From assembly GCF_051251085.1 (NCBI RefSeq), contig NZ_JBPCZH010000008.1, positions 1 to 64,000 of the forward strand: a stretch of 64,000 nt of DNA, given 5' to 3'. Every line of letters begins with the position of its first letter. Position 1 is the stretch's first letter. Made by a program: the position numbers and the translations under genes. Origin of the DNA: Cernens ardua. Lineage in GTDB: Bacteria; Pseudomonadota; Gammaproteobacteria; Pseudomonadales; Halomonadaceae. The notes under the pieces were generated by a model that searched no databases, was not told where the DNA came from, and was given only the letters and a program-made list of their open reading frames with translations. Below, in pieces: positions 39,567-47,800 of the stretch.

Positions 39567-40718
39567 TCAGGCGCTTTTACGCTCTTCCATCATCGTGACA
39601 AAGCGGTCAAACAAAGGCGCGACATCATGAGGGCCCGGACTGGCCTCGGGGTGTCCCTGGAAGCTGAATGCCGGGCAGTCTGTGCGCTCAACACCCTGCA
39701 AGGTGCCATCAAAAAGGGAACGATGCGTTGCCTTCAGATTTTCAGGCAGCGTTTTTTCATCTGCGGCAAAACCATGGTTCTGACTGGTGATCAGTACCTT
39801 GCCACTTGCCAGATCCTGCACCGGGTGGTTAGCCCCATGGTGCCCCGTTTCCATCTTCACGGTATTAGCACCACTGGCGAGCGCCAGGAGCTGATGCCCA
39901 AGGCAGATACCAAATAGCGGAAGCTGCTTTTCACAGAAGACTTTGATTGCATCAATGGCATAATCGCAGGGTTCAGGGTCTCCCGGTCCATTGGAGAGGA
40001 AAACGCCATCCGGATTCATCGCCAATACCTCTTCTGCCGAAGTATCAGCCGGAACGATGGTCAATCGACACCCCCGTTCAGTGAGCATCCGAAGAATGTT
40101 GTATTTAGTGCCGAAATCGTAGGCAACTACGTGGTAAGGCAACTGTTCTGCCGTTTTTTCGTCATACCCCTTCGCGAGCGTCCACTCCCCCTGATGCCAC
40201 TGCAACGGCTGTTTAGTGGAGGCCTCACGCGCCAAATCCATCCCTTTCAACCCGGGAAAATTCTGTGCCAGCTTGAGTGCATAGGCTTCAGCATCAGGCC
40301 CCGACGCTGCAGCACCTGTCACGATAGCACCCTTCTGCGCACCTTTTTCACGCAGTACACGCGTCAGTCTGCGGGTATCTATATCGGCAATTCCAACGAT
40401 TCCTTGAGCGTTAAGATAATCACCCAGCGATTGGTTGCTGCGGAAATTGCTATAAAGGCGAGGAAGATCACGGATAACGAGGCCCGCAGCACAGATATAG
40501 GCTGACTCAACATCTTCAGCATTCACACCAGTGTTGCCAATATGAGGGTAAGTCAGCGTCACAATCTGACGAAGATAGGAGGGATCAGTAAGAATTTCCT
40601 GATAACCGGTCATGGCCGTGTTGAAGACGACTTCACCACTGGTTTGACCGTCAGCACCGATTGACAGGCCGTGAAATATACTACCGTCCGCCAGGGCCAG
40701 TATCGCAGGTTTGTTCAA
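39567..40718 (-). CDS. carA: carbamoyl phosphate synthase small subunit
   Basis: Glutamine amidotransferase subunit that supplies ammonia to CarB. The N-terminal half is the CPSase small-chain domain (ALADGSIFHGLSIGADGQTSGEVVFNTAMTGYQEILTDPSY). The GATase domain has LFGICLGHQLLALA with the nucleophilic cysteine, and HPEASPGPHDVAPLF with the His and Glu. No in-frame ATG is near the start. The TTG at 40716-40718, with GGAGGA eight bases upstream, gives 383 residues; another TTG lies five codons earlier. Confidence 0.95.
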   Translation of the reverse strand: MNKPAILALADGSIFHGLSIGADGQTSGEVVFNTAMTGYQEILTDPSYLRQIVTLTYPHIGNTGVNAEDVESAYICAAGLVIRDLPRLYSNFRSNQSLGDYLNAQGIVGIADIDTRRLTRVLREKGAQKGAIVTGAAASGPDAEAYALKLAQNFPGLKGMDLAREASTKQPLQWHQGEWTLAKGYDEKTAEQLPYHVVAYDFGTKYNILRMLTERGCRLTIVPADTSAEEVLAMNPDGVFLSNGPGDPEPCDYAIDAIKVFCEKQLPLFGICLGHQLLALASGANTVKMETGHHGANHPVQDLASGKVLITSQNHGFAADEKTLPENLKATHRSLFDGTLQGVERTDCPAFSFQGHPEASPGPHDVAPLFDRFVTMMEERKSA

Positions 40719-40950
40719 GGCGCATTCCTCCAAAGGGAAGGTAACTTTGCATGATGACTCATCGCCAAAACCAGTCTATAAGAGAGCAAGGGGCAACGAG
40801 CACCATACCGAGTGTTGAATGAGGTCCAACATTAACTGGAATCATCTATCATTGACCCAAGTCAACGACGGAATAGCTTAAGCAAAGGCAGCAACCAAAG
40901 GCCTGTTTGGGCAGGAAAACGTGTATGGCCCGATTTGGTTTGATGCAGGC

Positions 40951-41007
40951 GAAAAAAACGGGACGAATCCCAAGGGTTTCATCCCGCCTGATGTTGACAC
41001 CCTTGGG
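40951..41007 (-). promoter_or_regulatory. candidate attenuator: terminator with competing antiterminator, between the MBL gene and carA
   Basis: On the minus strand a 13-bp-armed hairpin (CGGGATGAAACCC / GGGATTCGTCCCG, plus-strand arms 40974-40986 and 40959-40971, two mismatches) is followed by TTTTTTT, a good terminator. Just upstream on the same RNA, CCCAAGGGT (from 40999-41007) is perfectly complementary over nine bases to ACCCTTGGG in the middle of the terminator (40969-40977). The two structures exclude each other. The hairpin may simply end the MBL-gene transcript, but the competing segment is what an attenuator would show. Confidence 0.6.
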
Positions 41008-41114
41008 TCGCCAACACGCGATTGCGCTGCCTCATCTCCCGCCACTTGTTGCTCGCAGGACACCTTGTAGGAAAACCCTTGCTTGAGGCCAAATTTTTTA
41101 AATTCTACGCTATT

Positions 41115-42173
41115 TTAAGCAGAAGAACCAGAGGGCTTAAGCGAGACACGCGAAAAAAGTAGACTCTTGCCTCTATCTGGCACGATGAATGTATCGTGTG
41201 GTAGTTCGCTCTCATTGAGGGCCGTTTTCAAGCGTTGCTCAGGTTCAAATTGCCGGTCATCAGCCAATGCAAAACAACCAAAGTGGCATGCGATGCTTTG
41301 CCGAGAATTCAGCAGGTGATGCGCCCGAAGAGCTTCGTCGGGCCCCATGTGTACAGGCTGCATAAACCACGCCGGGCGAAAGGCACCGATAGGAAGAATG
41401 GATAATGCCATGGCCCCAAAGTGTGTATTGATTTCATTGAAGAAATCACCAAACCCCGTATCTCCCGCAAAGTAAAGAGGGCCGAGACCGTTTTCATAGA
41501 CAAAGCCACCCCACAACGTGCGACGTTTATCCCAGATAGAGCGCGCTCCCCAATGTTTGGCAGGCACCAGCGAAAGCGATTTCCCGGCAAGTTCTGCTTT
41601 TTCCCACCAATCCAGCTCAACCACATGATTGATACCGGCATCGTACGCTAACTCACCATTTCCCAAAGGCGTATAGAGCGTGAGATCAGGAAAGCGCTTT
41701 GCCAGCTGACGCAACGCCCAAACATCACAATGGTCGTAGTGGTTGTGACTCAGCCAAATAGCATCTATAGGTGGCAAATTATCCAACGCAATCCCCGGCG
41801 CACAGTAACGCTTTGGCCCTGCAAACGTGAAGGGGCTCACTCGTTCTGACCAAACAGGATCCGTCAGAATATTCAGCCCGTTCAATTGAATCAGAAACGT
41901 AGAATGATTGATGAACGTTACTCGGACATGGTCACGATCAACCGGCGCTTCATCATGCCACGCGTGCTCAGGCCCTGCTTGCCACTGCCATGGCACTAGC
42001 GTGGCCTTGCGCTCCTTACGCCAGCGTTTAAGAGATTCACGGTCAAGATCGGGCATGGGAGGAACATTCTGAAAACGTTCACCATCAAAGTGATCGGAAA
42101 CAGGCCCATTGTAACGGTAGCCACATGCCAGCCCTTTGAGAGTTAACCATGACAATGGTTTTAACTTCCTCAT
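41115..42173 (-). CDS. MBL-fold metal-dependent hydrolase
   Basis: 352-residue metallo-beta-lactamase-fold protein. The metal motif HxHxDH is LSHNHYDHCDVWAL near residue 143. FAGDTGFGDFF carries the bridging aspartate, and CHFGCFALADD the late histidine. The N-terminal ANHSTF-like block (VTFINHSTFLIQLNGLNILTDPVWSERVSPF) is typical of the NAPE-PLD/UlaG-like branch, which includes phospholipase D-type and lactonase-type enzymes. The substrate is unknown. It is inserted between dapB and carA, adjacent in several relatives. Confidence 0.85.
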   Translation of the reverse strand: MRKLKPLSWLTLKGLACGYRYNGPVSDHFDGERFQNVPPMPDLDRESLKRWRKERKATLVPWQWQAGPEHAWHDEAPVDRDHVRVTFINHSTFLIQLNGLNILTDPVWSERVSPFTFAGPKRYCAPGIALDNLPPIDAIWLSHNHYDHCDVWALRQLAKRFPDLTLYTPLGNGELAYDAGINHVVELDWWEKAELAGKSLSLVPAKHWGARSIWDKRRTLWGGFVYENGLGPLYFAGDTGFGDFFNEINTHFGAMALSILPIGAFRPAWFMQPVHMGPDEALRAHHLLNSRQSIACHFGCFALADDRQFEPEQRLKTALNESELPHDTFIVPDRGKSLLFSRVSLKPSGSSA

Positions 42174-42344
42174 TCACCCATTCCTCTTTTCACGAACGCC
42201 ACGTTCATTACTACTCGTTATCATTGCCCGGAGATAACGCTGTTTGCCACCACTACATTTGCCGCTAAATTTTCCACCACCGTTGAGGGTACCAGCGACA
42301 GAAAATAATGGTGATCGAGGGCACTATTGACAGATAACACCCGG

Positions 42345-43148
42345 TTATTTAAGACCCAGCATATCCTGCATGTCGTAGCGCCCCGCAGGTTGTTGTGCCA
42401 ACCATAAAGCAGCACGAACAGCGCCATTGGCAAACGTCATTCGGCTGGAGGCTTTATGCGTAATTTCGATACGCTCACCTTCTGTGGCAAACATGACAGT
42501 ATGTTCGCCGACAATGTCACCAGCCCGAATCACAGAGAATCCAATCTCTTTATCGGTACGCGGCCCACACTTACCCTCCCGGGAGAAAACCCCATCCGTA
42601 TTGAGGTTGCGCCCTAGCGCTTCCGCCACCGCATTGCCCATCATCAGAGCCGTACCAGAAGGTGCATCGACCTTGTGCCGATGATGCGCCTCAATCACTT
42701 CGATATCGTAACCGGCATCACCCAATGCCCTGGCTGCAGTCTTCAACAAATTCAATGACAGGTTCACCCCCGTACTCATGTTAGCGGCAAAGAGAACGGG
42801 CACTTGTTGAGCATAGCTATCCAATTGGTGATCCTGCGTTGAATCCAGCCCCGTTGTACCAACGACGGATGCTTTCCCCTGTTGCGCGCAGAAGGCTAAA
42901 GCTTCAAGCGTTGTCTCCGGTTGGGTAAAGTCGATCAAGACATCGAAATCCGGGCTTTCCGCCAGAGAGGTAGTCGTCACCACACCGATACGCCCAAGGC
43001 CACACAGCTCCCCAATATCCACGCCGGCAAGAGAACTACCGGGGCGAACAACAGCCGCAGTCAATTCTGCACCTTCCGTTTCATGCACCGCCTGAACCAA
43101 CATGCGTCCCATTCGCCCTGATGCACCCAATACTGCAATACGTGTCAT
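42345..43148 (-). CDS. dapB: 4-hydroxy-tetrahydrodipicolinate reductase
   Basis: NAD(P)H-dependent step of lysine and diaminopimelate synthesis. 267 residues. The N-terminal nucleotide-binding GASGRMGRMLVQ opens the protein. The catalytic EAHHRHKVDAPSGTALMMG motif (His-His and Lys) is near residue 155. GFSVIRAGDIVGEHTVMF follows. The start is the ATG at 43148 with AAGGG upstream; seven more open codons precede it. Confidence 0.96.
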   Translation of the reverse strand: MTRIAVLGASGRMGRMLVQAVHETEGAELTAAVVRPGSSLAGVDIGELCGLGRIGVVTTTSLAESPDFDVLIDFTQPETTLEALAFCAQQGKASVVGTTGLDSTQDHQLDSYAQQVPVLFAANMSTGVNLSLNLLKTAARALGDAGYDIEVIEAHHRHKVDAPSGTALMMGNAVAEALGRNLNTDGVFSREGKCGPRTDKEIGFSVIRAGDIVGEHTVMFATEGERIEITHKASSRMTFANGAVRAALWLAQQPAGRYDMQDMLGLK

Positions 43149-43258
43149 TTGATTACCCTTAATCATCAACCCCTGCCAAACAGGGAAAAGTACGTCTGTT
43201 CACTACATCATACTGATATCAGGACGAAGAAACGACAGGCTACAGGCCTCTACGACAC

Positions 43259-43296
43259 ATAAAAAAAACCGGAAAGAGCAAATACTCTTTCCGGTT
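43259..43296 (-). terminator. terminator of dnaJ
   Basis: 12-bp perfect stem AACCGGAAAGAG (43267-43278) with CTCTTTCCGGTT (43285-43296), followed on the minus strand by eight T. It lies about 30 bases past the dnaJ stop. Confidence 0.9.
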
Positions 43297-43326
43297 CAGA
43301 ATGATCAAGGATTAGATGAGCAGCGA

Positions 43327-44481
43327 TTAGCCACGCATATCCTCAAAGAATTTTTTAACGCCATCAAACCAACTGCTTTTGCGAGGCGAGTGCTTGGTTC
43401 CCGTTCCATCCAGGCTTTCCTGGAAGTTACGCAGCAATTCTTTCTGCTTATCATTCAGATTAACGGGCGTCTCTATCACAACACGACAAAGGAGGTCACC
43501 CGGTCCACCACCGTGGACAGACTTGACACCTTTACCACGCAAACGGAACTGGCGCCCTGTCTGAGTCTCTGCAGGAATTTTGAGGCTCACACGACCATCC
43601 AGCGTCGGTACGTCCAGCTCACCACCCAATGTAGCATCCACAAAGCTAATAGGGACTTCACAATAGAGGTCTCGGCCATCGCGCTTGAAGATAGAATGAT
43701 TTTTTACGGAAATCTGGACATAGAGATCGCCTGCGGGCCCGCCATTGACACCACCTTCCCCTTCACCGTTCAGGCGAATGCGGTCACCATTATCGACTCC
43801 GGCCGGAATCTTGACCGATAGCGTTTTGGTTTCCTGTACACGCCCTTCACCATGGCAGACGGAGCAAGGCGTATCGGGAATTTCACCCGCACCGTGACAG
43901 GTAGGGCATGTTTGCTGAACAGCAAAGAAACCCTGTTGCATGCGTACCTGCCCCATACCGTTACACGTGGTACAGGTATGTTTCTTGGTACCCGGCTCAG
44001 CGCCTTCTCCATGGCAATGGCTACACTCTGCCAATCGGGGGACGCGGATATCAACGGTAGTCCCTGCTACGGCTTCCTCAAGATCAATCTCAAGGTTATA
44101 GCGTAGGTCGGACCCGCGCATGGCCCCATTAGGACCGCGACCACGGCCTCCGCCGCCACCTCCACCGAAGATATCACCAAAAACATCGCCAAAGATGTCG
44201 CTAAAGCCGCCTGCACCTGCACCGAAACCACCGCCACCAAAGCCGCCGGCCTGACCATCGACACCAGCGTGTCCGAACTGGTCATAGGCAGAGCGCTTCT
44301 CTTCGACCGAGAGCACTTCATAAGCTTCGGAAACTTCCCTGAACTTTACTGCCGCGGTTTCATCACCGGGATTACGGTCAGGATGGTATTTCTGTGCCAG
44401 GCGTCGAAAGGCTTTTTTGATTTCCTTTTGGTCAGCACTTTTGTCGACACCGAGGACTTCGTAATAATCACGTTTTGCCAT
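43327..44481 (-). CDS. dnaJ: chaperone DnaJ
   Basis: Hsp40 co-chaperone that delivers substrates to DnaK and stimulates its ATPase. 384 residues from the ATG at 44481 (MAKRDYYEVLG). The J domain has YHPDRNPGD (HPD) near residue 33. A Gly/Phe-rich linker runs about 75-125 (GGFGGGGFGAGAGGFSDIFGDVFG). Four CxxCxGxG zinc repeats (CSHCHGEG, CTTCNGMG, CPTCHGAG, CSVCHGEG) are at about 150-210, then the two C-terminal beta domains. The open frame extends 38 codons upstream with no J-domain content. Confidence 0.97.
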   Translation of the reverse strand: MAKRDYYEVLGVDKSADQKEIKKAFRRLAQKYHPDRNPGDETAAVKFREVSEAYEVLSVEEKRSAYDQFGHAGVDGQAGGFGGGGFGAGAGGFSDIFGDVFGDIFGGGGGGGRGRGPNGAMRGSDLRYNLEIDLEEAVAGTTVDIRVPRLAECSHCHGEGAEPGTKKHTCTTCNGMGQVRMQQGFFAVQQTCPTCHGAGEIPDTPCSVCHGEGRVQETKTLSVKIPAGVDNGDRIRLNGEGEGGVNGGPAGDLYVQISVKNHSIFKRDGRDLYCEVPISFVDATLGGELDVPTLDGRVSLKIPAETQTGRQFRLRGKGVKSVHGGGPGDLLCRVVIETPVNLNDKQKELLRNFQESLDGTGTKHSPRKSSWFDGVKKFFEDMRG

Positions 44482-44665
44482 GAGTCCAACGGCCTCCAGA
44501 TAGCCGCCTGGGCCAGATGTTCCACGAACACCTGATGATTGCCCTTTATTCTGGTGTAAAAAATCACGGTTGGGCAAGCACAATAATGGAGCCAATGCCC
44601 CTTCTGTCCTTGCCCAATGTATTAATCATGAAATGGCGCGGAAGCCTAAACTCCCACGCCTATCA

Positions 44666-44692
44666 GATAAAGGCTGAACATCAGCCTTTATC
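44666..44692. other. 12-bp perfect hairpin between dnaK and dnaJ
   Basis: GATAAAGGCTGA (44666-44677) and TCAGCCTTTATC (44681-44692) with a 3-base loop. No T-run follows on the minus strand, so it is not a classical terminator. It may be an RNA-processing or stability element that sets the dnaK:dnaJ ratio. Confidence 0.75.
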
Positions 44693-44716
44693 AGGATGCC
44701 TATTTGCACATCTCAC

Positions 44717-46642
44717 TTACTTTTTCTTGTCGTCGTCGACTTCTTCGTACTCGGCATCAACGACATCATCTTCTTTCTTGCCTTGCTGGGCCTGTTCCGC
44801 ACCTTCAGCACCGCCCTGCTGTGCCTGATCGGCATGCACTTTCTGGGCAAGGCTGCTGGAGGCTTCGGTCAACGCATCAAGTTTGGACTGGATGGCTGAC
44901 TGGTCATCGCCTTTAAGCGCTTCTTCAAGCTCAGAGATCGCAGATTCGATTTTTTCTTTCTCACCTGCTTCTGCTTTATCACCTGCTTCTTCCAGTGTTT
45001 TACGAGCAGCATGAACCATACCGTCCGCTTGGTTACGCAGCTGAACCAGCTCTTCGAATTTTTTGTCTTCCGCCTGGTGGGCTTCAGCATCGCTGACCAT
45101 CTGATCGATTTCTTCATCGCTCAGACCACCAGAAGCCTTGATAACAATGGATTGTTCCTTGTTGGTCTGCTTATCTTTTGCAGAAACGTTCAGGATACCG
45201 TTGGCATCAATATCGAAAGCAACTTCGATTTGAGGCGTACCGCGAGGTGCCGGCGGAATATCGCTCAGATCGAAACGACCTAGAGACTTGTTCTGAGCCG
45301 CTTGCTTGCGCTCACCCTGCAGTACATGGATGGTCACTGCAGTCTGGTTGTCTTCAGCAGTCGAGAATGTCTGTGTTTTCTTGGTCGGAATCGTTGTATT
45401 TTTCTCGATCAGCGGAGTCATTACACCGCCCATGGTTTCGATACCCAGCGTCAGCGGAGTAACGTCGAGAAGCAGTACGTCGTTAACGTCACCGCCCAAA
45501 ACACCCCCTTGAATAGCCGCACCAATGGCAACCGCTTCGTCAGGGTTTACATCCTTGCGAGCATCCTTGCCGAAGAATTCAGCCACTTTCTGCTGAACCA
45601 AAGGCATACGTGTCTGACCACCCACCAGAATCACATCATCAATACCGGAAGCAGAAAGGTCAGCATCAGACAGCGCCTGTTTGCAAGGTTCGAGAGACCG
45701 CTGCACCAGATCTTCAACCAGAGATTCCAGTTTTGCACGAGACACTTTCAGGTTCAGGTGCTTCGGCCCAGTGTTGTCTGCCGTAATGTATGGCAGGTTA
45801 ACATCGGTCTGCTGAGCGCTGGACAGTTCGATTTTCGCTTTTTCAGCGGCTTCTTTCAGACGCTGCATCGCCAGAGAATCACCGGAAAGATCAATACCGC
45901 TCTCTTTCTTGAATTCACTGACCAGATAGTCGATCAGTTTATTGTCGAAATCTTCACCACCGAGGAAAGTATCACCGTTGGTAGAAAGTACTTCGAACTG
46001 GGTTTCGCCATCAACATCGGCTACTTCGATAATGGAAATATCGAAAGTACCACCACCCAAGTCATAAACAGCGATGGTTTTATCACCGCGAGACTTGTCC
46101 ATGCCATAGGCCAATGCCGCAGCAGTAGGCTCGTTGATGATACGTTTTACATCGAGCCCCGCGATACGACCGGCATCCTTGGTAGCCTGACGCTGAGAAT
46201 CATTGAAATAAGCAGGAACTGTGATAACAGCTTCGGTCACGGTTTCACCGAGATAATCTTCAGCTGTTTTCTTCATTTTTTTCAGCACTTCAGCGCTGAC
46301 CTGCGGGGGAGCCATTTTATCGCCCTTGACTTCAACCCATGCATCACCATTGTCGGCCTCAACAATTTTGTAAGGCACGATCTTGATGTCTTTCTGTACT
46401 TCAGCGTCGCTGAATTTACGACCGATCAAACGTTTTACGGCATACAGCGTATTGGTCGGGTTAGTAACTGCCTGGCGCTTGGCCGCCTGACCTACCAACG
46501 TCTGACCATCGTCAGTGTAGGCAACGATGGAAGGTGTAGTACGTGCACCTTCAGCATTTTCAATTACTCGGGGTGACTTACCATCCAGTACTGCTACGCA
46601 AGAGTTGGTAGTACCCAAGTCAATACCAATAATACGTCCCAT
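44717..46642 (-). CDS. dnaK: chaperone DnaK (Hsp70)
   Basis: 641-residue Hsp70. The ATPase domain opens with GIIGIDLGTTNSCVAVLDG; IINEPTAAALAYGMDK and VYDLGGGTFDISIIE are the signature blocks. The substrate-binding domain (about 390-500) has LLLDVTPLTLGIETMGGVMT, and a helical lid ends in the low-complexity, acidic EEVDDDKKK tail. Encoded between grpE and dnaJ, with its own sigma-32 promoter. Confidence 0.98.
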   Translation of the reverse strand: MGRIIGIDLGTTNSCVAVLDGKSPRVIENAEGARTTPSIVAYTDDGQTLVGQAAKRQAVTNPTNTLYAVKRLIGRKFSDAEVQKDIKIVPYKIVEADNGDAWVEVKGDKMAPPQVSAEVLKKMKKTAEDYLGETVTEAVITVPAYFNDSQRQATKDAGRIAGLDVKRIINEPTAAALAYGMDKSRGDKTIAVYDLGGGTFDISIIEVADVDGETQFEVLSTNGDTFLGGEDFDNKLIDYLVSEFKKESGIDLSGDSLAMQRLKEAAEKAKIELSSAQQTDVNLPYITADNTGPKHLNLKVSRAKLESLVEDLVQRSLEPCKQALSDADLSASGIDDVILVGGQTRMPLVQQKVAEFFGKDARKDVNPDEAVAIGAAIQGGVLGGDVNDVLLLDVTPLTLGIETMGGVMTPLIEKNTTIPTKKTQTFSTAEDNQTAVTIHVLQGERKQAAQNKSLGRFDLSDIPPAPRGTPQIEVAFDIDANGILNVSAKDKQTNKEQSIVIKASGGLSDEEIDQMVSDAEAHQAEDKKFEELVQLRNQADGMVHAARKTLEEAGDKAEAGEKEKIESAISELEEALKGDDQSAIQSKLDALTEASSSLAQKVHADQAQQGGAEGAEQAQQGKKEDDVVDAEYEEVDDDKKK

Positions 46643-46713
46643 GTAGAATCACCTCATGACTTGTGCTTGTGACTGAAGTCAAATACCGCGACTCCAGAAA
46701 ATTGTTAATTCAT

Positions 46714-46730
46714 GCAATCGCCCGGATTGC
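46714..46730. other. short hairpin in the dnaK leader
   Basis: GCAATC (46714-46719) pairs with GATTGC (46725-46730) over a 5-base loop. It lies just downstream of the predicted sigma-32 start point, in the 5' untranslated region of dnaK. Confidence 0.55.
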
Positions 46731-46745
46731 TTGTCTAAATACAGA

Positions 46746-46772
46746 TATAGGGGCATAAATTTCACTTTCAAG
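46746..46772 (-). promoter_or_regulatory. sigma-32 heat-shock promoter of dnaK
   Basis: On the minus strand: CTTGAA (46767-46772), 13 bases, then CCCCTATA (46746-46753). This matches the RpoH consensus CTTGAA-N13-15-CCCCATNT well. Transcription should begin near 46738, about 95 bases before the dnaK ATG. Confidence 0.8.
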
Positions 46773-46816
46773 GCCCCATCACCATCATTTTTACCATTAT
46801 GAGCAAAAAATCAGTC

Positions 46817-47386
46817 TTAAGGTGCCTTGCTGACAGCCACCATAGCAGGTCTGATCACACGACCGTTCAGTAGGTACCCTTTTTGCATTACGTCCACGAC
46901 AGTATTGGGCTCAACATCAGGATTGGGCACCATGGCCATGGCTTCATGATATTCTGGATTGAAGGGCTCGCCTTGCGGATCGATAACCTCCAACCCTGCC
47001 TTCTGAAAAGCATCCTGTTGCATATCACGGGTCATGCGAAGGCCTTCCAAATGTACATCGTCCACGCCTTCTTGGTGCATTGTTTCATACGCCTTTTCCA
47101 ACGTATCGGCGACGGGCAATAGACTTTTGACAAATTTCTCCAACGCAAACTTGCGCGCCTTGTCCACATCCTGCTCAGCACGGCGACGGACATTTTGGGC
47201 TTCAGCAGCCACACGCATGGACTGTTCCTTGGTGTGTGCCAGCTCCCCCTCCAGCTCTTCAATACGAGCCTTCAATTCACTGGTGGAGTCGTCCACCCTT
47301 TCGCCATCAACGGCTTCATCGTTACTGTTTTCAGCTTCGTTGACCTCAGGCTCTTCATGCCGAGGGTCATGAGCATCATGAGTCAT
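46817..47386 (-). CDS. grpE: nucleotide exchange factor GrpE
   Basis: Releases ADP from DnaK. 189 residues from the ATG at 47386 (MTHDAHDPRHEEP), with AGGAG nine bases upstream. An acidic N-terminal tail (1-40) precedes a long coiled-coil (about 42-110, ELKARIEELEGELAHTKEQSMRVAAEAQNVRRRAEQDVDKARKFA). The C-terminal beta domain holds NPEYHEAMAMVPNPDVEPNTVVDVMQKGYLLNGRVIRPAMVAVSK, the DnaK contact. The upstream open 40 codons are leader sequence. Confidence 0.96.
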   Translation of the reverse strand: MTHDAHDPRHEEPEVNEAENSNDEAVDGERVDDSTSELKARIEELEGELAHTKEQSMRVAAEAQNVRRRAEQDVDKARKFALEKFVKSLLPVADTLEKAYETMHQEGVDDVHLEGLRMTRDMQQDAFQKAGLEVIDPQGEPFNPEYHEAMAMVPNPDVEPNTVVDVMQKGYLLNGRVIRPAMVAVSKAP

Positions 47387-47420
47387 CTGGTTACTCCTGA
47401 TAAATAAAGGGTTATGCCCT

Positions 47421-47447
47421 GACATATAGCCATGCGGGCTATATGTC
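47421..47447. other. 11-bp perfect hairpin in the grpE leader
   Basis: GACATATAGCC (47421-47431) and GGCTATATGTC (47437-47447), loop of five. It lies between the sigma-32 promoter and the grpE start, about 35 bases before the ATG. It could be an RNA stem that melts with heat or a DNA operator; it does not cover the Shine-Dalgarno. Confidence 0.7.
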
Positions 47448-47579
47448 CAAAAAGTGGAACGCGAATCCTCAGCCTCATTGAATATGAACATCACGTTTGC
47501 CAACACAAATCATGACAACACAGATAGAGACAATGAAAACCCGCTTCAAAAAACCATATCTTCAAAAACCATATAAAGA

Positions 47580-47607
47580 AGATGGGGCCCAAGAATTCAA
47601 TCTCAAG
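47580..47607 (-). promoter_or_regulatory. sigma-32 heat-shock promoter of grpE
   Basis: On the minus strand: CTTGAG (47602-47607), 14 bases, then CCCCATCT (47580-47587). This is close to the full RpoH consensus (CTTGAA, CCCCATNT). The leader to the grpE ATG would be about 185 bases and contains a strong hairpin. Confidence 0.85.
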
Positions 47608-47629
47608 TCAGGCAACAATATAATTTTTA

Positions 47630-47645
47630 CTGTATATAATTACAT
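47630..47645 (+). promoter_or_regulatory. LexA-like SOS box 1 upstream of recN
   Basis: CTGTATATAATTACAT matches the CTGT-N8-ACAG LexA consensus except for the last base. It includes a TATAAT that could be a -10 box, so binding would block transcription. recN is LexA-controlled in many gammaproteobacteria. Confidence 0.65.
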
Positions 47646-47670
47646 GCATGGTGTATAACTCTACCAACCA

Positions 47671-47686
47671 CTGTATAAGTTAACAT
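47671..47686 (+). promoter_or_regulatory. LexA-like SOS box 2 upstream of recN
   Basis: CTGTATAAGTTAACAT again matches CTGT-N8-ACAG except for the last base. It lies 41 bases after box 1 in the same orientation, about four helical turns. Two or more boxes are usual for recN. Confidence 0.65.
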
Positions 47687-47800
47687 GCTTTTTTATGGTC
47701 AAAGGGCTTTGACTCCAGACCTGATACATTGATTTCAGGCGGCCGGTAGTCTCCGGGCCCAGCCAGTTTCCAATTCCGGTATTTCCGGATCGGAGGTTTC

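Noticed and set aside
40878..41063. 61-codon frame over the candidate attenuator as a leader peptide
   Set aside because: Not enriched in Arg, Tyr or other regulatory codons, and it runs through the terminator hairpin.
45302..46576. 424-codon open frame antisense to dnaK
   Set aside because: Long antisense frames opposite dnaK are a known codon-use artefact; no domain, no ribosome-binding site.
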